Assembly (NCBI RefSeq): GCF_900106065.1
Contig: NZ_LT629796.1
Location: 5,363,501 to 5,427,500 of the forward strand
Direction: 5' to 3'
Origin: Pseudomonas mandelii
GTDB taxonomy: Bacteria > Pseudomonadota > Gammaproteobacteria > Pseudomonadales > Pseudomonadaceae
DNA length: 64,000 nt
Positions 55,367-63,858 of this stretch are shown here, in pieces. The first letter of the stretch is position 1, and each line of letters starts with the position of its first letter. A program made the position numbers and the translations under genes. Under the pieces are notes generated by a model that did no database searches, was not told where the DNA came from, and saw only the letters and a list, made by a program, of their open reading frames with translations.

Positions 55367-56326
55367 ATGATGCACGCGCAACTGTTGAGTCAGCGCAGCA
55401 GAGTATTCGACCACGCCGACCCTTACGCGGTGTCGGGTTACGTCAATCAGCATGTCGGCAATCATTGCATCCTCATGCCCAGGGCCGGCCGTCCTCTGGC
55501 CAGCCTCGATCATCGCAAATTCGCCAGCCTTGACCTGTGCCGCATCAGCTACGGCGCCAGCGTGCGGGTGACCTCGGGCGCGCTGGAAACGATCTATCAC
55601 CTGCAAGTGCTACTGCGCGGCAACTGCCTGTGGCGCGGTTACGGTCAGGAGCATTACTTTGCGCCAGGTGAATTGCTGCTGATCAACCCCGACGACCCGG
55701 TGGACTTGACGTACTCCGACGATTGCGAAAAATTCATCCTCAAAGTACCTACCCGGCTGTTCGAGTCGGTGTGCGAGGAGCAGCGTTGGCGCTATCCGGG
55801 GCAGGGCGTGCGGTTTCTGGAGAATCGTTATCAGCTTGATGAGCTGGAAGGTTTTGTCGGCCTGCTGGCGATGATTTGCCAGGAAGCCGAGGCCACCCAG
55901 CAGATTCCCCGGGTTCAGGAACACTACGCGCAGATCATCGTCAGCAAGATGCTCAGCCTGATGAAAACCAACGTCATCCGCAGCAGCCTTGGCTCGCCGG
56001 CGACGACGTTCGAAGGGATTGCCGATTACATCGCGCGCAACCTCAAGCAGGACATCGACAGTGAAGAACTGGCGCGTCAGGCGCGGATGAGCTTGCGTTC
56101 GCTGTATGGTTTGTTCGAACGCAACGCAGGGACTTCGCCGCAAAACTACATCCGGCAGAAGAAACTCGAACGCATCAACCAGTGCCTGAGCGACCCGACC
56201 TGCAACGTGCGAAACGTCACGGAAGTGGCCATGGATTACGGCTTCCTGCACCTGGGGCGGTTCTCCGACAACTACCGCAAACAGTTCGGCGAGTTACCGT
56301 CCGACACCCTCAAGCGCCGGCACTGA
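55367..56326 (+). CDS. benR: AraC-family activator BenR
   Basis: The 319-residue AraC/XylS-type regulator has an N-terminal ligand domain (LRGNCLWRGYGQEHYFAPGELLLINP) and C-terminal double HTH (YIARNLKQDIDSEELARQARMSLRSLYGLFERNAGTSPQNYI region; MDYGFLHLGRFSDNYRKQFG). It activates benABCD with benzoate. Two TGCA-N6-GGATA repeats, its known type of target, lie in the benA promoter downstream. A Crc motif sits at its ribosome site. Confidence 0.92.
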   Translation: MMHAQLLSQRSRVFDHADPYAVSGYVNQHVGNHCILMPRAGRPLASLDHRKFASLDLCRISYGASVRVTSGALETIYHLQVLLRGNCLWRGYGQEHYFAPGELLLINPDDPVDLTYSDDCEKFILKVPTRLFESVCEEQRWRYPGQGVRFLENRYQLDELEGFVGLLAMICQEAEATQQIPRVQEHYAQIIVSKMLSLMKTNVIRSSLGSPATTFEGIADYIARNLKQDIDSEELARQARMSLRSLYGLFERNAGTSPQNYIRQKKLERINQCLSDPTCNVRNVTEVAMDYGFLHLGRFSDNYRKQFGELPSDTLKRRH

Positions 56327-56343
56327 CCCCTGGCGACATGCAA

Positions 56344-56480
56344 CTTGTGGCGAAGGAGCTTGCTCCCGCCGGGCTGCGAAACAACCCCAAAACCTGCGAC
56401 CGCGATTATTCTGCAAAACCGGGGGTCACAGGTTTGCGACTGCTGCGCATTGGAGCGGGAGCAAGCTCCCTCGCCACAGG
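56344..56480. repeat. Long inverted repeat, GGCGAAGGAGCTTGCTCCC type
   Basis: CTTGTGGCGAAGGAGCTTGCTCCCGCC and GAGCGGGAGCAAGCTCCCTCGCCACAGG flank about 80 bases. It is the second member of the family seen at 8079-8200. Confidence 0.8.
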
Positions 56481-56525
56481 TTCCTGTCGGTCCTGATGGG
56501 TGGGCATCAATGATTCACCGCACGT

Positions 56526-56561
56526 TGCAGTAAACGGATACAGGTCTGCACCCATCGGATA
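56526..56561 (+). promoter_or_regulatory. benA promoter: two BenR/XylS-type repeats TGCA-N6-GGATA
   Basis: TGCAGTAAACGGATA (56526-56540) and TGCACCCATCGGATA (56547-56561) are direct repeats 21 bases apart, exactly the layout of XylS sites in the Pm promoter. A TAGCAT -10-like box lies at 56583-56588. Confidence 0.85.
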
Positions 56562-56624
56562 GTCCCCCGCATCCCCCCGTCCTAGCATGGCCCTGCCTGA
56601 ATAAAAACAATGGAGGCGGCGGCC

Positions 56625-57989
56625 ATGTCCCTGCGACCCGAATACCTTCACTCCCTGCTTGAAGATGACAAAGAACAGGGCATCTACCGCTGCAAGCGCG
56701 AGATGTTCACTGATCCACGGCTGTTCGACCTGGAGATGAAACACATCTTCGAAGGCAACTGGCTGTACCTGGCGCACGAAAGCCAGATCCCCAACATCAA
56801 CGATTTCTACACCACCACCATGGGGCGCCAGTCGATCTTCATCGCGCGCAACAAGGAAGGTGTGCTCAACGCCTTCATCAACGCCTGCAGCCATCGCGGC
56901 GCGACGCTGTGCCGGCACAAGACCGGCAACAAGAGCTCCTACACCTGCCCATTCCACGGCTGGACCTTCAACAACTCCGGCAAACTGCTCAAGGTCAAAG
57001 ACCCGGCGGCTGCGGGTTACCCGGCGAGCTTCAACTGCGAAGGCTCCCACGACCTGACCAAAGTCGCGAGATTCGAGTCGTACCGCGGCTTCCTGTTCGG
57101 CAGCCTCAACGCCGATGTGGTGCCGCTGGTCGAGCACCTGGGCGAGTCGGCAAAGATCATCGACATGATCGTCGACCAGTCCGCCGATGGCCTCGAAGTG
57201 CTGCGCGGTTCCTCAAGTTATATCTATGAAGGCAACTGGAAACTCACCGCCGAAAACGGCGCCGACGGCTACCACGTCAGCTCCGTGCACTGGAACTACG
57301 CCGCCACCCAGAACCAGCGCAAACAGCGTGAAGCCGGTGACAGCAACCCGACCATGAGCGCCGGGACCTGGGCCAAGCAGGGCGGGGGGTTCTACTCGTT
57401 CGACAAGGGCCACATGCTGCTCTGGACCCGCTGGTCCAACCCCGAGGATCGCCCGCTCTACGAACGCCGCGACGAGCTGTCCCGGGACTTCGGCCAGGCC
57501 CGTGCCGACTGGATGATCGAGAATTCGCGCAACCTGTGCCTGTACCCGAACGTCTACCTGATGGACCAGTTCAGCTCGCAGATCCGCATCGCCCGCCCGA
57601 TCTCGGTCGACCGCACGGAAATCACCATCTATTGCATCGCCCCCAAAGGCGAAAGCGACCACGCCCGTTCGAGCCGGATTCGTCAGTACGAGGATTTCTT
57701 CAACGTCAGCGGCATGGCCACCCCGGATGATCTGGAAGAGTTTCGCTCGTGCCAGACCAGCTATCAGGGCAGCGTCACGACGTGGAATGACATGTCCCGC
57801 GGTGCCGAACACTGGGTCGAGGGCGCCGATGAGGCGGCCAGGGAAATCGACCTGCATCCCTTGCTCAGCGGCGTGCGCACCGAAGACGAAGGCCTGTTCG
57901 TGCTGCAACACAAGTACTGGCAGCAAACCATGCTCAAGGCTCTGGCTGCCGAACAGCCCGAATTGATTGCTGTGGAGGCCGTGCAATGA
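56625..57989 (+). CDS. benA: Benzoate 1,2-dioxygenase large subunit BenA
   Basis: The 454-residue ring-hydroxylating oxygenase alpha subunit has a Rieske 2Fe-2S site with Cys88, His90, Cys108 and His111 (CSH and CPFHGW) and a mononuclear iron site Asp214, His217, His222 ([12 protein letters not shown]). With BenB and BenC it converts benzoate to the cis-diol. The start at 56625 follows TGGAGGCGG. A Crc-type AATAAAAA lies directly before the ribosome site. BenR sites upstream and a BenD dehydrogenase downstream favour benzoate over anthranilate. Confidence 0.94.
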   Translation: MSLRPEYLHSLLEDDKEQGIYRCKREMFTDPRLFDLEMKHIFEGNWLYLAHESQIPNINDFYTTTMGRQSIFIARNKEGVLNAFINACSHRGATLCRHKTGNKSSYTCPFHGWTFNNSGKLLKVKDPAAAGYPASFNCEGSHDLTKVARFESYRGFLFGSLNADVVPLVEHLGESAKIIDMIVDQSADGLEVLRGSSSYIYEGNWKLTAENGADGYHVSSVHWNYAATQNQRKQREAGDSNPTMSAGTWAKQGGGFYSFDKGHMLLWTRWSNPEDRPLYERRDELSRDFGQARADWMIENSRNLCLYPNVYLMDQFSSQIRIARPISVDRTEITIYCIAPKGESDHARSSRIRQYEDFFNVSGMATPDDLEEFRSCQTSYQGSVTTWNDMSRGAEHWVEGADEAAREIDLHPLLSGVRTEDEGLFVLQHKYWQQTMLKALAAEQPELIAVEAVQ

Positions 57990-58474
57990 CCCTCACTTAT
58001 GATGCAGTGCGCGATTTCCTCTACCGCGAAGCACGCTACCTCGACGACAAGCAATGGGACGACTGGCTGGAGATGTACGCCGCCGATGCCTCGTTCTGGA
58101 TGCCTTCCTGGGACGACAACGACGAGTTGACCGAAGACCCGCAGCGGGAAATCTCGCTGATCTGGTACGGCAACCGCACCGGCCTGGAAGACCGCATCTT
58201 CCGCATCAAGACCGAGCGCTCCAGCGCCAGTGTTCCGGACACCCGCACATCGCACAACATCAGCAACATCGAACTGCTTGAGCAGGCCGACGGCCTGTGC
58301 AAGGTGCGCTTCAACTGGCACACCCTGAGCTTTCGCTACAAGACCGTCGACAGCTATTTCGGCAGCAGTTTCTACACCCTTGATGGGCGCGGTGAAAACC
58401 TGCTGATCAAGGCCAAGAAAGTGATCCTGAAGAACGATTACGTTCGCCAGGTCATCGATGTGTACCACCTCTGA
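57986..58474 (+). CDS. benB: Benzoate 1,2-dioxygenase small subunit BenB
   Basis: The 162-residue beta subunit of the dioxygenase has the conserved [18 protein letters not shown] near the start and [16 protein letters not shown]. It has a structural role in the alpha3-beta3 enzyme. Its ATG overlaps the benA stop (ATGA), so the subunits are coupled. Confidence 0.95.
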   Translation: MTLTYDAVRDFLYREARYLDDKQWDDWLEMYAADASFWMPSWDDNDELTEDPQREISLIWYGNRTGLEDRIFRIKTERSSASVPDTRTSHNISNIELLEQADGLCKVRFNWHTLSFRYKTVDSYFGSSFYTLDGRGENLLIKAKKVILKNDYVRQVIDVYHL

Positions 58475-58484
58475 GGCGGCCGTC

Positions 58485-59498
58485 ATGACTCATTCCATTG
58501 CATTCAATTTCGAAGACGGCGTCACCCGGTTCATCGACGCCAACGTGGGCGAAACCGTGGCCGATGCCGCGTACCGTCAAGGCATCAATATTCCGCTCGA
58601 TTGCCGCGACGGCGCGTGCGGCACCTGCAAGTGTTTCGCCGAGGCCGGTCGTTATGACTTGGGCGAGGAATACATCGAAGACGCGCTCAGCGCCGATGAA
58701 GCGCAGCAGGGTTTTGTCCTGACCTGCCAGATGCGCGTGCAGAGCGATTGCGTGGTGCGCGTGCCGACTTCATCGCAGGTTTGCCGTACCCAGCAGGCCA
58801 GTTACGACGCCACCATCAGCGCCGTGCGGCAGTTGTCCGACAGCACCATCGCGCTGTCGATCAAGGGCGAAGCGCTGAGCAAACTGGCGTTTCTGCCGGG
58901 TCAGTATGTGAACCTGGGAGTTCCCGGTAGCGAGCAGACCCGCGCTTACTCCTTCAGCTCGTTGCAGCGTGACGGCGAAGTGAGTTTCCTGATCCGCAAC
59001 GTGCCCGGCGGCTTGATGAGCAGCTTCCTCACCGGCATCGCCAAGGCCGGCGATAGCATGTGTCTGGCCGGGCCGTTGGGCAGCTTTTATCTGCGCGACA
59101 TTCGCCGGCCGTTGTTGCTGCTGGCGGGTGGAACCGGTCTGGCGCCGTTCACCGCGATGCTGGAGAAAATAGCCGAGCAGGGCAGCGAGCATCCGCTGCA
59201 TCTGATCTATGGCGTGACCAACGATTTTGACTTGGTGGAAATGGACCGGCTCGAAGCGTTTGCCGCGCGCATCCCGAATTTCAGCTTCAGTGCCTGCGTC
59301 GCCAACCCCGACAGCCAGCATCCGCTCAAAGGCTACGTGACCCAGCACATCGAGCCACGACATTTGAACGAGGGCGACGTCGACATCTACTTGTGCGGCC
59401 CGCCGCCGATGGTCGAAGCGGTCAGTCAGTACATTCGCGAGCAAGGCGTCGCGCCTGCGAACTTCTATTACGAGAAATTCGCTGCCAGCGCGGCTTGA
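58485..59498 (+). CDS. benC: Benzoate 1,2-dioxygenase electron transfer component BenC
   Basis: The 337-residue reductase has an N-terminal plant-type 2Fe-2S ferredoxin domain (DCRDGACGTCKC and LTCQMRV), an FAD domain (TRAYSFSS) and an NADH domain (LAGGTGLAPF, CGPPPM). It passes electrons from NADH to the Rieske centre of BenA. The start at 58485 was chosen for the conserved N-terminus, 10 bases after benB. Confidence 0.95.
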   Translation: MTHSIAFNFEDGVTRFIDANVGETVADAAYRQGINIPLDCRDGACGTCKCFAEAGRYDLGEEYIEDALSADEAQQGFVLTCQMRVQSDCVVRVPTSSQVCRTQQASYDATISAVRQLSDSTIALSIKGEALSKLAFLPGQYVNLGVPGSEQTRAYSFSSLQRDGEVSFLIRNVPGGLMSSFLTGIAKAGDSMCLAGPLGSFYLRDIRRPLLLLAGGTGLAPFTAMLEKIAEQGSEHPLHLIYGVTNDFDLVEMDRLEAFAARIPNFSFSACVANPDSQHPLKGYVTQHIEPRHLNEGDVDIYLCGPPPMVEAVSQYIREQGVAPANFYYEKFAASAA

Positions 59499-59587
59499 GT
59501 CCAGCCGTTGCGTGATCACTGATTCCACAGGTCAGTGTTTTGTCTGGGACGTTTTCACTGCATGGCATCCTTCGTCACGAGGTCCAC

Positions 59588-60361
59588 ATGAACAGATTTC
59601 ACGAAAAAGTCGCGCTGATCACCGGCGCGGCGCAAGGCATTGGTCGGCGGGTGGCGGAGCGCATGGCCGCTGAGGGTGCGCGATTGATTCTGGTTGATCG
59701 CTCGGACCTGGTGTTCGAGGTGCAGCAACAATTGGGGCAGGGCAGCCAGGTGCTTGCCCTGACCGCCGACCTTGAGCAATACAGCGAATGCAGCCGCGTG
59801 ATGCGCACCGCCGTCGAGCGCTTTGGGCGTCTGGATGTGCTGGTCAACAACGTGGGCGGCACGATCTGGGCGAAGCCTTTCGAACACTACGAAGAGCAGC
59901 AGATCGAAGCCGAAGTCCGTCGTTCGTTGTTTCCGACCTTGTGGTGCTGCCACGCCGCGCTGCCGTTCATGCTTGAACAGGGCAGCGGCGCGATCGTCAA
60001 TGTTTCGTCCATCGCCACCCGCAGCATCAATCGTGTGCCGTATGGCGCGGCGAAGGGCGGTGTCAATGCGCTGACTGCTTGCCTGGCGTTTGAAACCGCC
60101 GGTCGCGGAGTCCGGGTCAATGCCACCGCGCCCGGCGGCACCGAAGCACCGCCGCGGGTCATCCCGCGAAACAGCGCAGAGCAGAGCGCCGAAGAGAAAG
60201 TCTGGTATCAGCAACTTGTCGGCCAGACGCTCGACAGCAGTTTGATGAAGCGCTACGGCACGCTGGATGAGCAGGCTGGCGCTATTCTGTTTCTGGCCAG
60301 CGACGAGGCTTCGTACATCACCGGCATGGTCATGCCGGTGGGCGGCGGCGATCAGGGCTGA
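59588..60361 (+). CDS. benD: 1,6-dihydroxycyclohexa-2,4-diene-1-carboxylate dehydrogenase BenD
   Basis: The 257-residue classical short-chain dehydrogenase has TGAAQGIG, NNVGGTIW and catalytic YGAAKGG. It oxidises and decarboxylates the benzoate cis-diol to catechol, which CatA then opens. It lies 89 bases after benC. No benzoate transporter or porin gene follows in the window; a NUDIX gene faces it convergently 15 bases away. Confidence 0.94.
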   Translation: MNRFHEKVALITGAAQGIGRRVAERMAAEGARLILVDRSDLVFEVQQQLGQGSQVLALTADLEQYSECSRVMRTAVERFGRLDVLVNNVGGTIWAKPFEHYEEQQIEAEVRRSLFPTLWCCHAALPFMLEQGSGAIVNVSSIATRSINRVPYGAAKGGVNALTACLAFETAGRGVRVNATAPGGTEAPPRVIPRNSAEQSAEEKVWYQQLVGQTLDSSLMKRYGTLDEQAGAILFLASDEASYITGMVMPVGGGDQG

Positions 60362-60376
60362 GGCGGCTGCGCAAAC

Positions 60377-60739
60377 TTACAAGCGACGCTGGAAGGCTTT
60401 GACGATCTTGAGCGTGGCGTCGCTTGTGTTCAGATTCTGGACTGAGTCCAGCGGAAACCACATGCAATCGAAGATTTCATTTTGGGGCCGGGCTTCGTCC
60501 GAGTTTAGGACCGACGCCTCGAACACATGGTGGCGGGTGCTGCTCGTTTCCAGTTCCATCAAGTACAACAAGCCGTCGACTCCAAGCCCGGTTTCTTCCT
60601 GGAGTTCGCGCATGGCGGCGCACGCAGTGGTTTCGCCGCGCTCGACTTTTCCTCCGGGCAAGGTCCAGCGACACCTGGGTTTGCGCACCAGGAGAACATG
60701 CCGATCCTGCTCGCAAATGACTGTTGCCCGTACTTTCAT
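60377..60739 (-). CDS. NUDIX hydrolase
   Basis: The 120-residue protein has a complete Nudix box, [20 protein letters not shown] followed by ETGL, and the fold start [19 protein letters not shown]. It hydrolyses a nucleoside-diphosphate-linked compound; the substrate cannot be told from sequence. It faces benD tail-to-tail. The 212-bp region upstream shows no other gene. Confidence 0.88.
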   Translation of the reverse strand: MKVRATVICEQDRHVLLVRKPRCRWTLPGGKVERGETTACAAMRELQEETGLGVDGLLYLMELETSSTRHHVFEASVLNSDEARPQNEIFDCMWFPLDSVQNLNTSDATLKIVKAFQRRL

Positions 60740-60951
60740 GTGTTACTAAACCGCCGCTTGTCATAAAACAGTCATGAAAATGCAATATTCAGGCCCATGC
60801 CTCTGTTTCAAAGGGTTGGAGTGAGGGAAGCGGTAGAAAGTGCAAAGGAATGTCGAAAACCTGACACGACGTCTGGTCGGCACTTGGGCAAAGGGCGGGT
60901 GTAAGGTAGCCAAGTCAATCGTGGCTTATCACTGCCGAAAAGGAGGTGACT

Positions 60952-61152
60952 ATGAGCGTTCCGATGCTGAATAAAATGCACATGAACGGTTATGACGTAC
61001 TCAGCGTAAACAACGGCCCCTGGCGGGTGTGCACCAAAGGCGACCGTCTCGGGGCTTTTGGCAGCAAAGAGGAGGCACTGGCGTTTGCGGCAGCGCTTCC
61101 TGCCTACAGAGCAAGAGCGGTTCGATCGACGCCAAGCCAGAAATCAGAATGA
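60952..61152 (+). CDS. Small protein of unknown function
   Basis: The 66-residue protein (MSVPMLNKMHMNGYDVLSVN, then GAFGSKEEALAFAAALPAY) has an excellent AAGGAGGTGACT ribosome site and a terminator after it. The pattern of a short beta part and EEALAFAAALP helix resembles small DUF proteins common in Pseudomonas, but I cannot name the family. Confidence 0.7.
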   Translation: MSVPMLNKMHMNGYDVLSVNNGPWRVCTKGDRLGAFGSKEEALAFAAALPAYRARAVRSTPSQKSE

Positions 61153-61164
61153 GCGCAAGTTTGA

Positions 61165-61190
61165 AGCCCTGGGATGCCGGGGCTTTTTTT
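61165..61190 (+). terminator. Rho-independent terminator
   Basis: AGCCCTGG and CCGGGGCT form an 8-bp stem with one G-T pair around a GATG loop, followed by seven T. It ends the 66-residue gene. Confidence 0.88.
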
Positions 61191-61270
61191 GTCTTGAAAT
61201 CAGGAGTTGGAAGATTTTAAACGTGACATTTGGATGATAGGGTGGCCGCTTTTAATTCAAGGAAGAAAGC

Positions 61271-61618
61271 ATGTTGAAAGGTCGCTTCACTGCTCTGGCA
61301 TTGTTATCTGCTGTTTACCTTGCTGGTGTTGGTCAGGTTCTAGCCCAGACGCAAGGCGAAATCCACACCAATCAAAAGGTCTGCGATGTTTTTCGTACAT
61401 TGGCCGGATCGATCATGCAGTCTCGGCAAAATAACGAAACGAAAGAAAGCCTGCTGGCCGTGAAGTCGGGTAATCCTGATCATGACAAGTTGGGTGCCAT
61501 GTTGATCAACGAAGCGTACAACCAGCCCGTCCTCGATTCTCCAGAACTCAAAAGCCAAGCCATTAACAGGTTCGCGGATAAATGGCGGGACACTTGTAAT
61601 AAACCCGCTTCCAGCTAG
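61271..61618 (+). CDS. Secreted protein of unknown function
   Basis: The 115-residue protein has a signal peptide (MLKGRFTALALLSAVYLAGV, cleavage near VLAQTQ) and a mature part with two cysteines (QKVCDVF and DTCNKP) that could form a disulfide. AAGGAAGAAAGC precedes the ATG. The family is not recognised. Confidence 0.65.
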   Translation: MLKGRFTALALLSAVYLAGVGQVLAQTQGEIHTNQKVCDVFRTLAGSIMQSRQNNETKESLLAVKSGNPDHDKLGAMLINEAYNQPVLDSPELKSQAINRFADKWRDTCNKPASS

Positions 61619-61636
61619 CTTGCCACCCCATGTTGG

Positions 61637-61747
61637 CTAGTAACCATGCTTGGCGACCAGCGGCTGGTCCCGATAAACGTATGAATCAATGCTGCAGCCA
61701 CCCGTCGCTGCCAGCATGACATCTAGCGCGAATAGAGGCGTGTTCAT
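61637..61747 (-). CDS. Possible 36-residue ORF after the 79-residue gene
   Basis: The ORF reads MNTPLFALDVMLAATGGCSI and then 16 more residues to HGY. The ATGGC segment is lipobox-like but the preceding stretch is short for a signal. A GGGAGCG site precedes the ATG, which lies 13 bases after the stop of the 79-residue gene. It may be a small lipoprotein, its remnant, or chance. Confidence 0.3.
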   Translation of the reverse strand: MNTPLFALDVMLAATGGCSIDSYVYRDQPLVAKHGY

Positions 61748-61760
61748 GACAACGCTCCCG

Positions 61761-62000
61761 TTATTGGGCTTTCGCCCGGCTGATGATTTTGGCTTTCACT
61801 TCATCGGCATAGCCCATCAGTCGCTGTTCATCACCCTGAAATAACTCGCACAGCCTTTTAGTTGCTTGCGCATCGACATCATTGCCGGCCAGGCGTAGCT
61901 GCTCTGCGATGCGCAAGAGCTCCACTGCCGACCACCTCAGGTCCGACGCAACTCCTTGCAGATCACGCCGAAGTTCGTTTTCATTTTCGTTGAGCCACAT
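61761..62000 (-). CDS. Small helical protein of unknown function
   Basis: The 79-residue protein (MWLNENENELRRDLQGVASD, then helical to the end) is charged and probably an alpha-helical bundle. CAGGAGGTCATC is a strong ribosome site. No family recognised. Confidence 0.65.
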   Translation of the reverse strand: MWLNENENELRRDLQGVASDLRWSAVELLRIAEQLRLAGNDVDAQATKRLCELFQGDEQRLMGYADEVKAKIISRAKAQ

Positions 62001-62178
62001 GATGACCTCCTGCTGATACCCCGCTACAAAAGAGTAGTCCCAATTAACGGGCGGGGCGTTTGCCCGCCTGCTGCTCAGGGGATGGAAGGTGCGCCGCTTG
62101 TCGGGAGAGTGAGCGCGAACGAACCCGCGTGATGTCGTACTGAAGTGGCGAATGTTCGCTAGGGCGAGGCAACTTCAA

Positions 62179-62388
62179 ATGACCAGCACCGATGATTTCA
62201 GATTCCATGCGCATGAGCTGATGGTTGACCTGGACGCAGCAACTGCGGAGATGATGAAGCTGATTTCGGCCCATCAGTTAAGTGGGCCGGAGTGGGAGCG
62301 GGTCACTCAATGGCAGCATGAAGCGTATGAGCGATGGATGACGTATTTGAACAAACGGTCTTATCCCGATCACAACGTAACGCCCTGA
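62179..62388 (+). CDS. Small protein of unknown function
   Basis: The 69-residue protein (MTSTDDFRFHAHELMVDLDA, later SGPEWERVTQWQHEAYERWM) is probably helical. The ATG at 62179 is preferred; the ATG at 62152 would add nine residues and cannot be excluded. Not recognised. Confidence 0.6.
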   Translation: MTSTDDFRFHAHELMVDLDAATAEMMKLISAHQLSGPEWERVTQWQHEAYERWMTYLNKRSYPDHNVTP

Positions 62389-62460
62389 GGGCTGATTCTA
62401 TAGATGGATGTCTGGTTCGCTACGCGCTACATTTCCCGTTTTTCAGGATAAGGAAGCGTC

Positions 62461-62796
62461 ATGCGGATGTTGATTGGGGGAATAGCGATGGCGATGCTGG
62501 CGGGTTGTTCATTGCCGGCATCCCTGGTTCCAGGTGAGCCTAACGTCAGCAAGTTCAGTAACAAGGCGCCCAAAGAATACGCCGCGTGTCTTTTGCCACT
62601 ATGGCAGCAGGAAGTCCCCAAGACGACTCAGACCGGTATTTCCAATGGCTACCGGATCAACGCGCCCAGCATTATTACGGCTGACGAGATTCTGGACATC
62701 GTGAAATACAAGGACGGCAGTCGAGTCTCGCTGTATCAGGGCCCGCCATGGGCCAAGTCGGGCGCGATGCGCAAGGCCGTTCGTAGCTGCTTGTAA
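62461..62796 (+). CDS. Small lipoprotein of unknown function
   Basis: The 111-residue protein has a lipoprotein signal (MRMLIGGIAMAMLAGCSLPA, lipid-modified Cys16) and a mature part with two cysteines (YAACLLPLW and the C-terminal RSCL). AAGGAAGCGTC precedes the ATG. Function unknown. Confidence 0.75.
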   Translation: MRMLIGGIAMAMLAGCSLPASLVPGEPNVSKFSNKAPKEYAACLLPLWQQEVPKTTQTGISNGYRINAPSIITADEILDIVKYKDGSRVSLYQGPPWAKSGAMRKAVRSCL

Positions 62797-62901
62797 GACT
62801 CAATGCATGTGAGTTTCGGTTGTAAGCGCCGTATGTCGGAACTGAGGAACGGTCATTCGCTGGATAACATCCAAGTGAAAACTGTCCCTGGGAGTTTGGC
62901 G

Positions 62902-63150
62902 ATGAATGATGATCAAAAGAAGCAAGCCCTGGCGGCCTGGTACAAGCTTCTGAAAGAACCGGAAATTCACATGGATGTTGAGGAACAGTACGACGAGTTG
63001 CTCAAGGCCGCCGACGAGATGGAACGTACCGGGCTGATCAGCGGCGTGGAATGGCGCAAGTTGGTGAAAGAGGCGAGCACTGCATTTGCAACGGCAACAG
63101 AGGGCGTGGACGGCGGCACCTCAGCGGCCGCACACGGTCATTTACGGTAA
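62902..63150 (+). CDS. Small protein of unknown function
   Basis: The 82-residue protein (MNDDQKKQALAAWYKLLKEP, then DVEEQYDELLKAADEMERTG) is helical and acidic. GGGAGTTTGGCG precedes the ATG at 62902; a longer reading from 62803 is less likely. It overlaps the next minus-strand gene tail-to-tail by 9 bases. Confidence 0.65.
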   Translation: MNDDQKKQALAAWYKLLKEPEIHMDVEEQYDELLKAADEMERTGLISGVEWRKLVKEASTAFATATEGVDGGTSAAAHGHLR

Positions 63151-63372
63151 CTCCTCCCAACTCACCTGCCTCAAGCCATTTTCCTGTGCATGGCTTCGTA
63201 GCGCATCAAAGTCTTGCTGATCGTGATTGTCCCCATACGAAAGCCCGATCCCCGAATGCAGGCAGGCGTAGTACCAAGCGTCTGCCTCAGACATATGGGA
63301 GTCGGGTTGAATAAAAATATGCCGAGTCTTGTTGAAGCCATACGTGATTTGAAAATATCGAGGGCGGTTCAT
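63142..63372 (-). CDS. Small protein, possibly DUF6555 family
   Basis: The 76-residue protein reads MNRPRYFQITYGFNKTRHIF and later SEADAWYYACLHSGIG and LRQVSWEELP. The AW-x2-A-x4-G centre and VxW end resemble small Pseudomonas proteins grouped as DUF6555. The assignment is from memory of the pattern only. Confidence 0.55.
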   Translation of the reverse strand: MNRPRYFQITYGFNKTRHIFIQPDSHMSEADAWYYACLHSGIGLSYGDNHDQQDFDALRSHAQENGLRQVSWEELP

Positions 63373-63493
63373 CCGAATCTCCAGGTGCTGCCACTACGAC
63401 ATTAATGGCGTAGTGCCAGTTCCTTCTGTTTTCGGACTTTTGTCTGCTTCAATAAATGAGCATTGTTTTGCCCTCATTCAGTCTTGCGCGTGC

Positions 63494-63736
63494 TCAGGGC
63501 ACGTTGACGCGGGGGGAGCGCTCAGACAGCGTGCATTGAAGACATTCGTTATTGAGCTGCAAACATTCTTCCTCGGCTTCTGTCCGTGTCGGATAGGTTG
63601 TGGGCAGCCTGCGCTTTTCTTCATTGTCATAGAGGTTGAACCCTATGGGGGCGGTTTTGCAGTAGAAGCGCGTTCCGTTGCGCGTTGACCCCGTTTCCGT
63701 GGGAATGGCGGGAACCACAACGAATCTTGGAATCAT
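63494..63736 (-). CDS. Small protein of unknown function
   Basis: The 80-residue protein (MIPRFVVVPAIPTETGSTRN; YPTRTEAEEECLQLNNECLQ) has four cysteines, three of them in the second half. GGAGTACGCGAGG precedes the ATG. Not recognised. Confidence 0.6.
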   Translation of the reverse strand: MIPRFVVVPAIPTETGSTRNGTRFYCKTAPIGFNLYDNEEKRRLPTTYPTRTEAEEECLQLNNECLQCTLSERSPRVNVP

Positions 63737-63858
63737 CCTCGCGTACTCCTTCTGAATTCACCTTAATGGATAGCGGCTACTAGCCACTACCGCAAGGGAG
63801 CATTTGAAGTATCCGATGAAGAGGCCGGTCTGCTGAGCGGTTGCTGGCAGGGAAGTCA

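Noticed and set aside
56625..60361. Anthranilate dioxygenase (antABC) as an alternative name for benABC
   Set aside because: A BenD-type dehydrogenase, an adjacent BenR and TGCA-N6-GGATA sites favour benzoate; anthranilate systems need no diol dehydrogenase.
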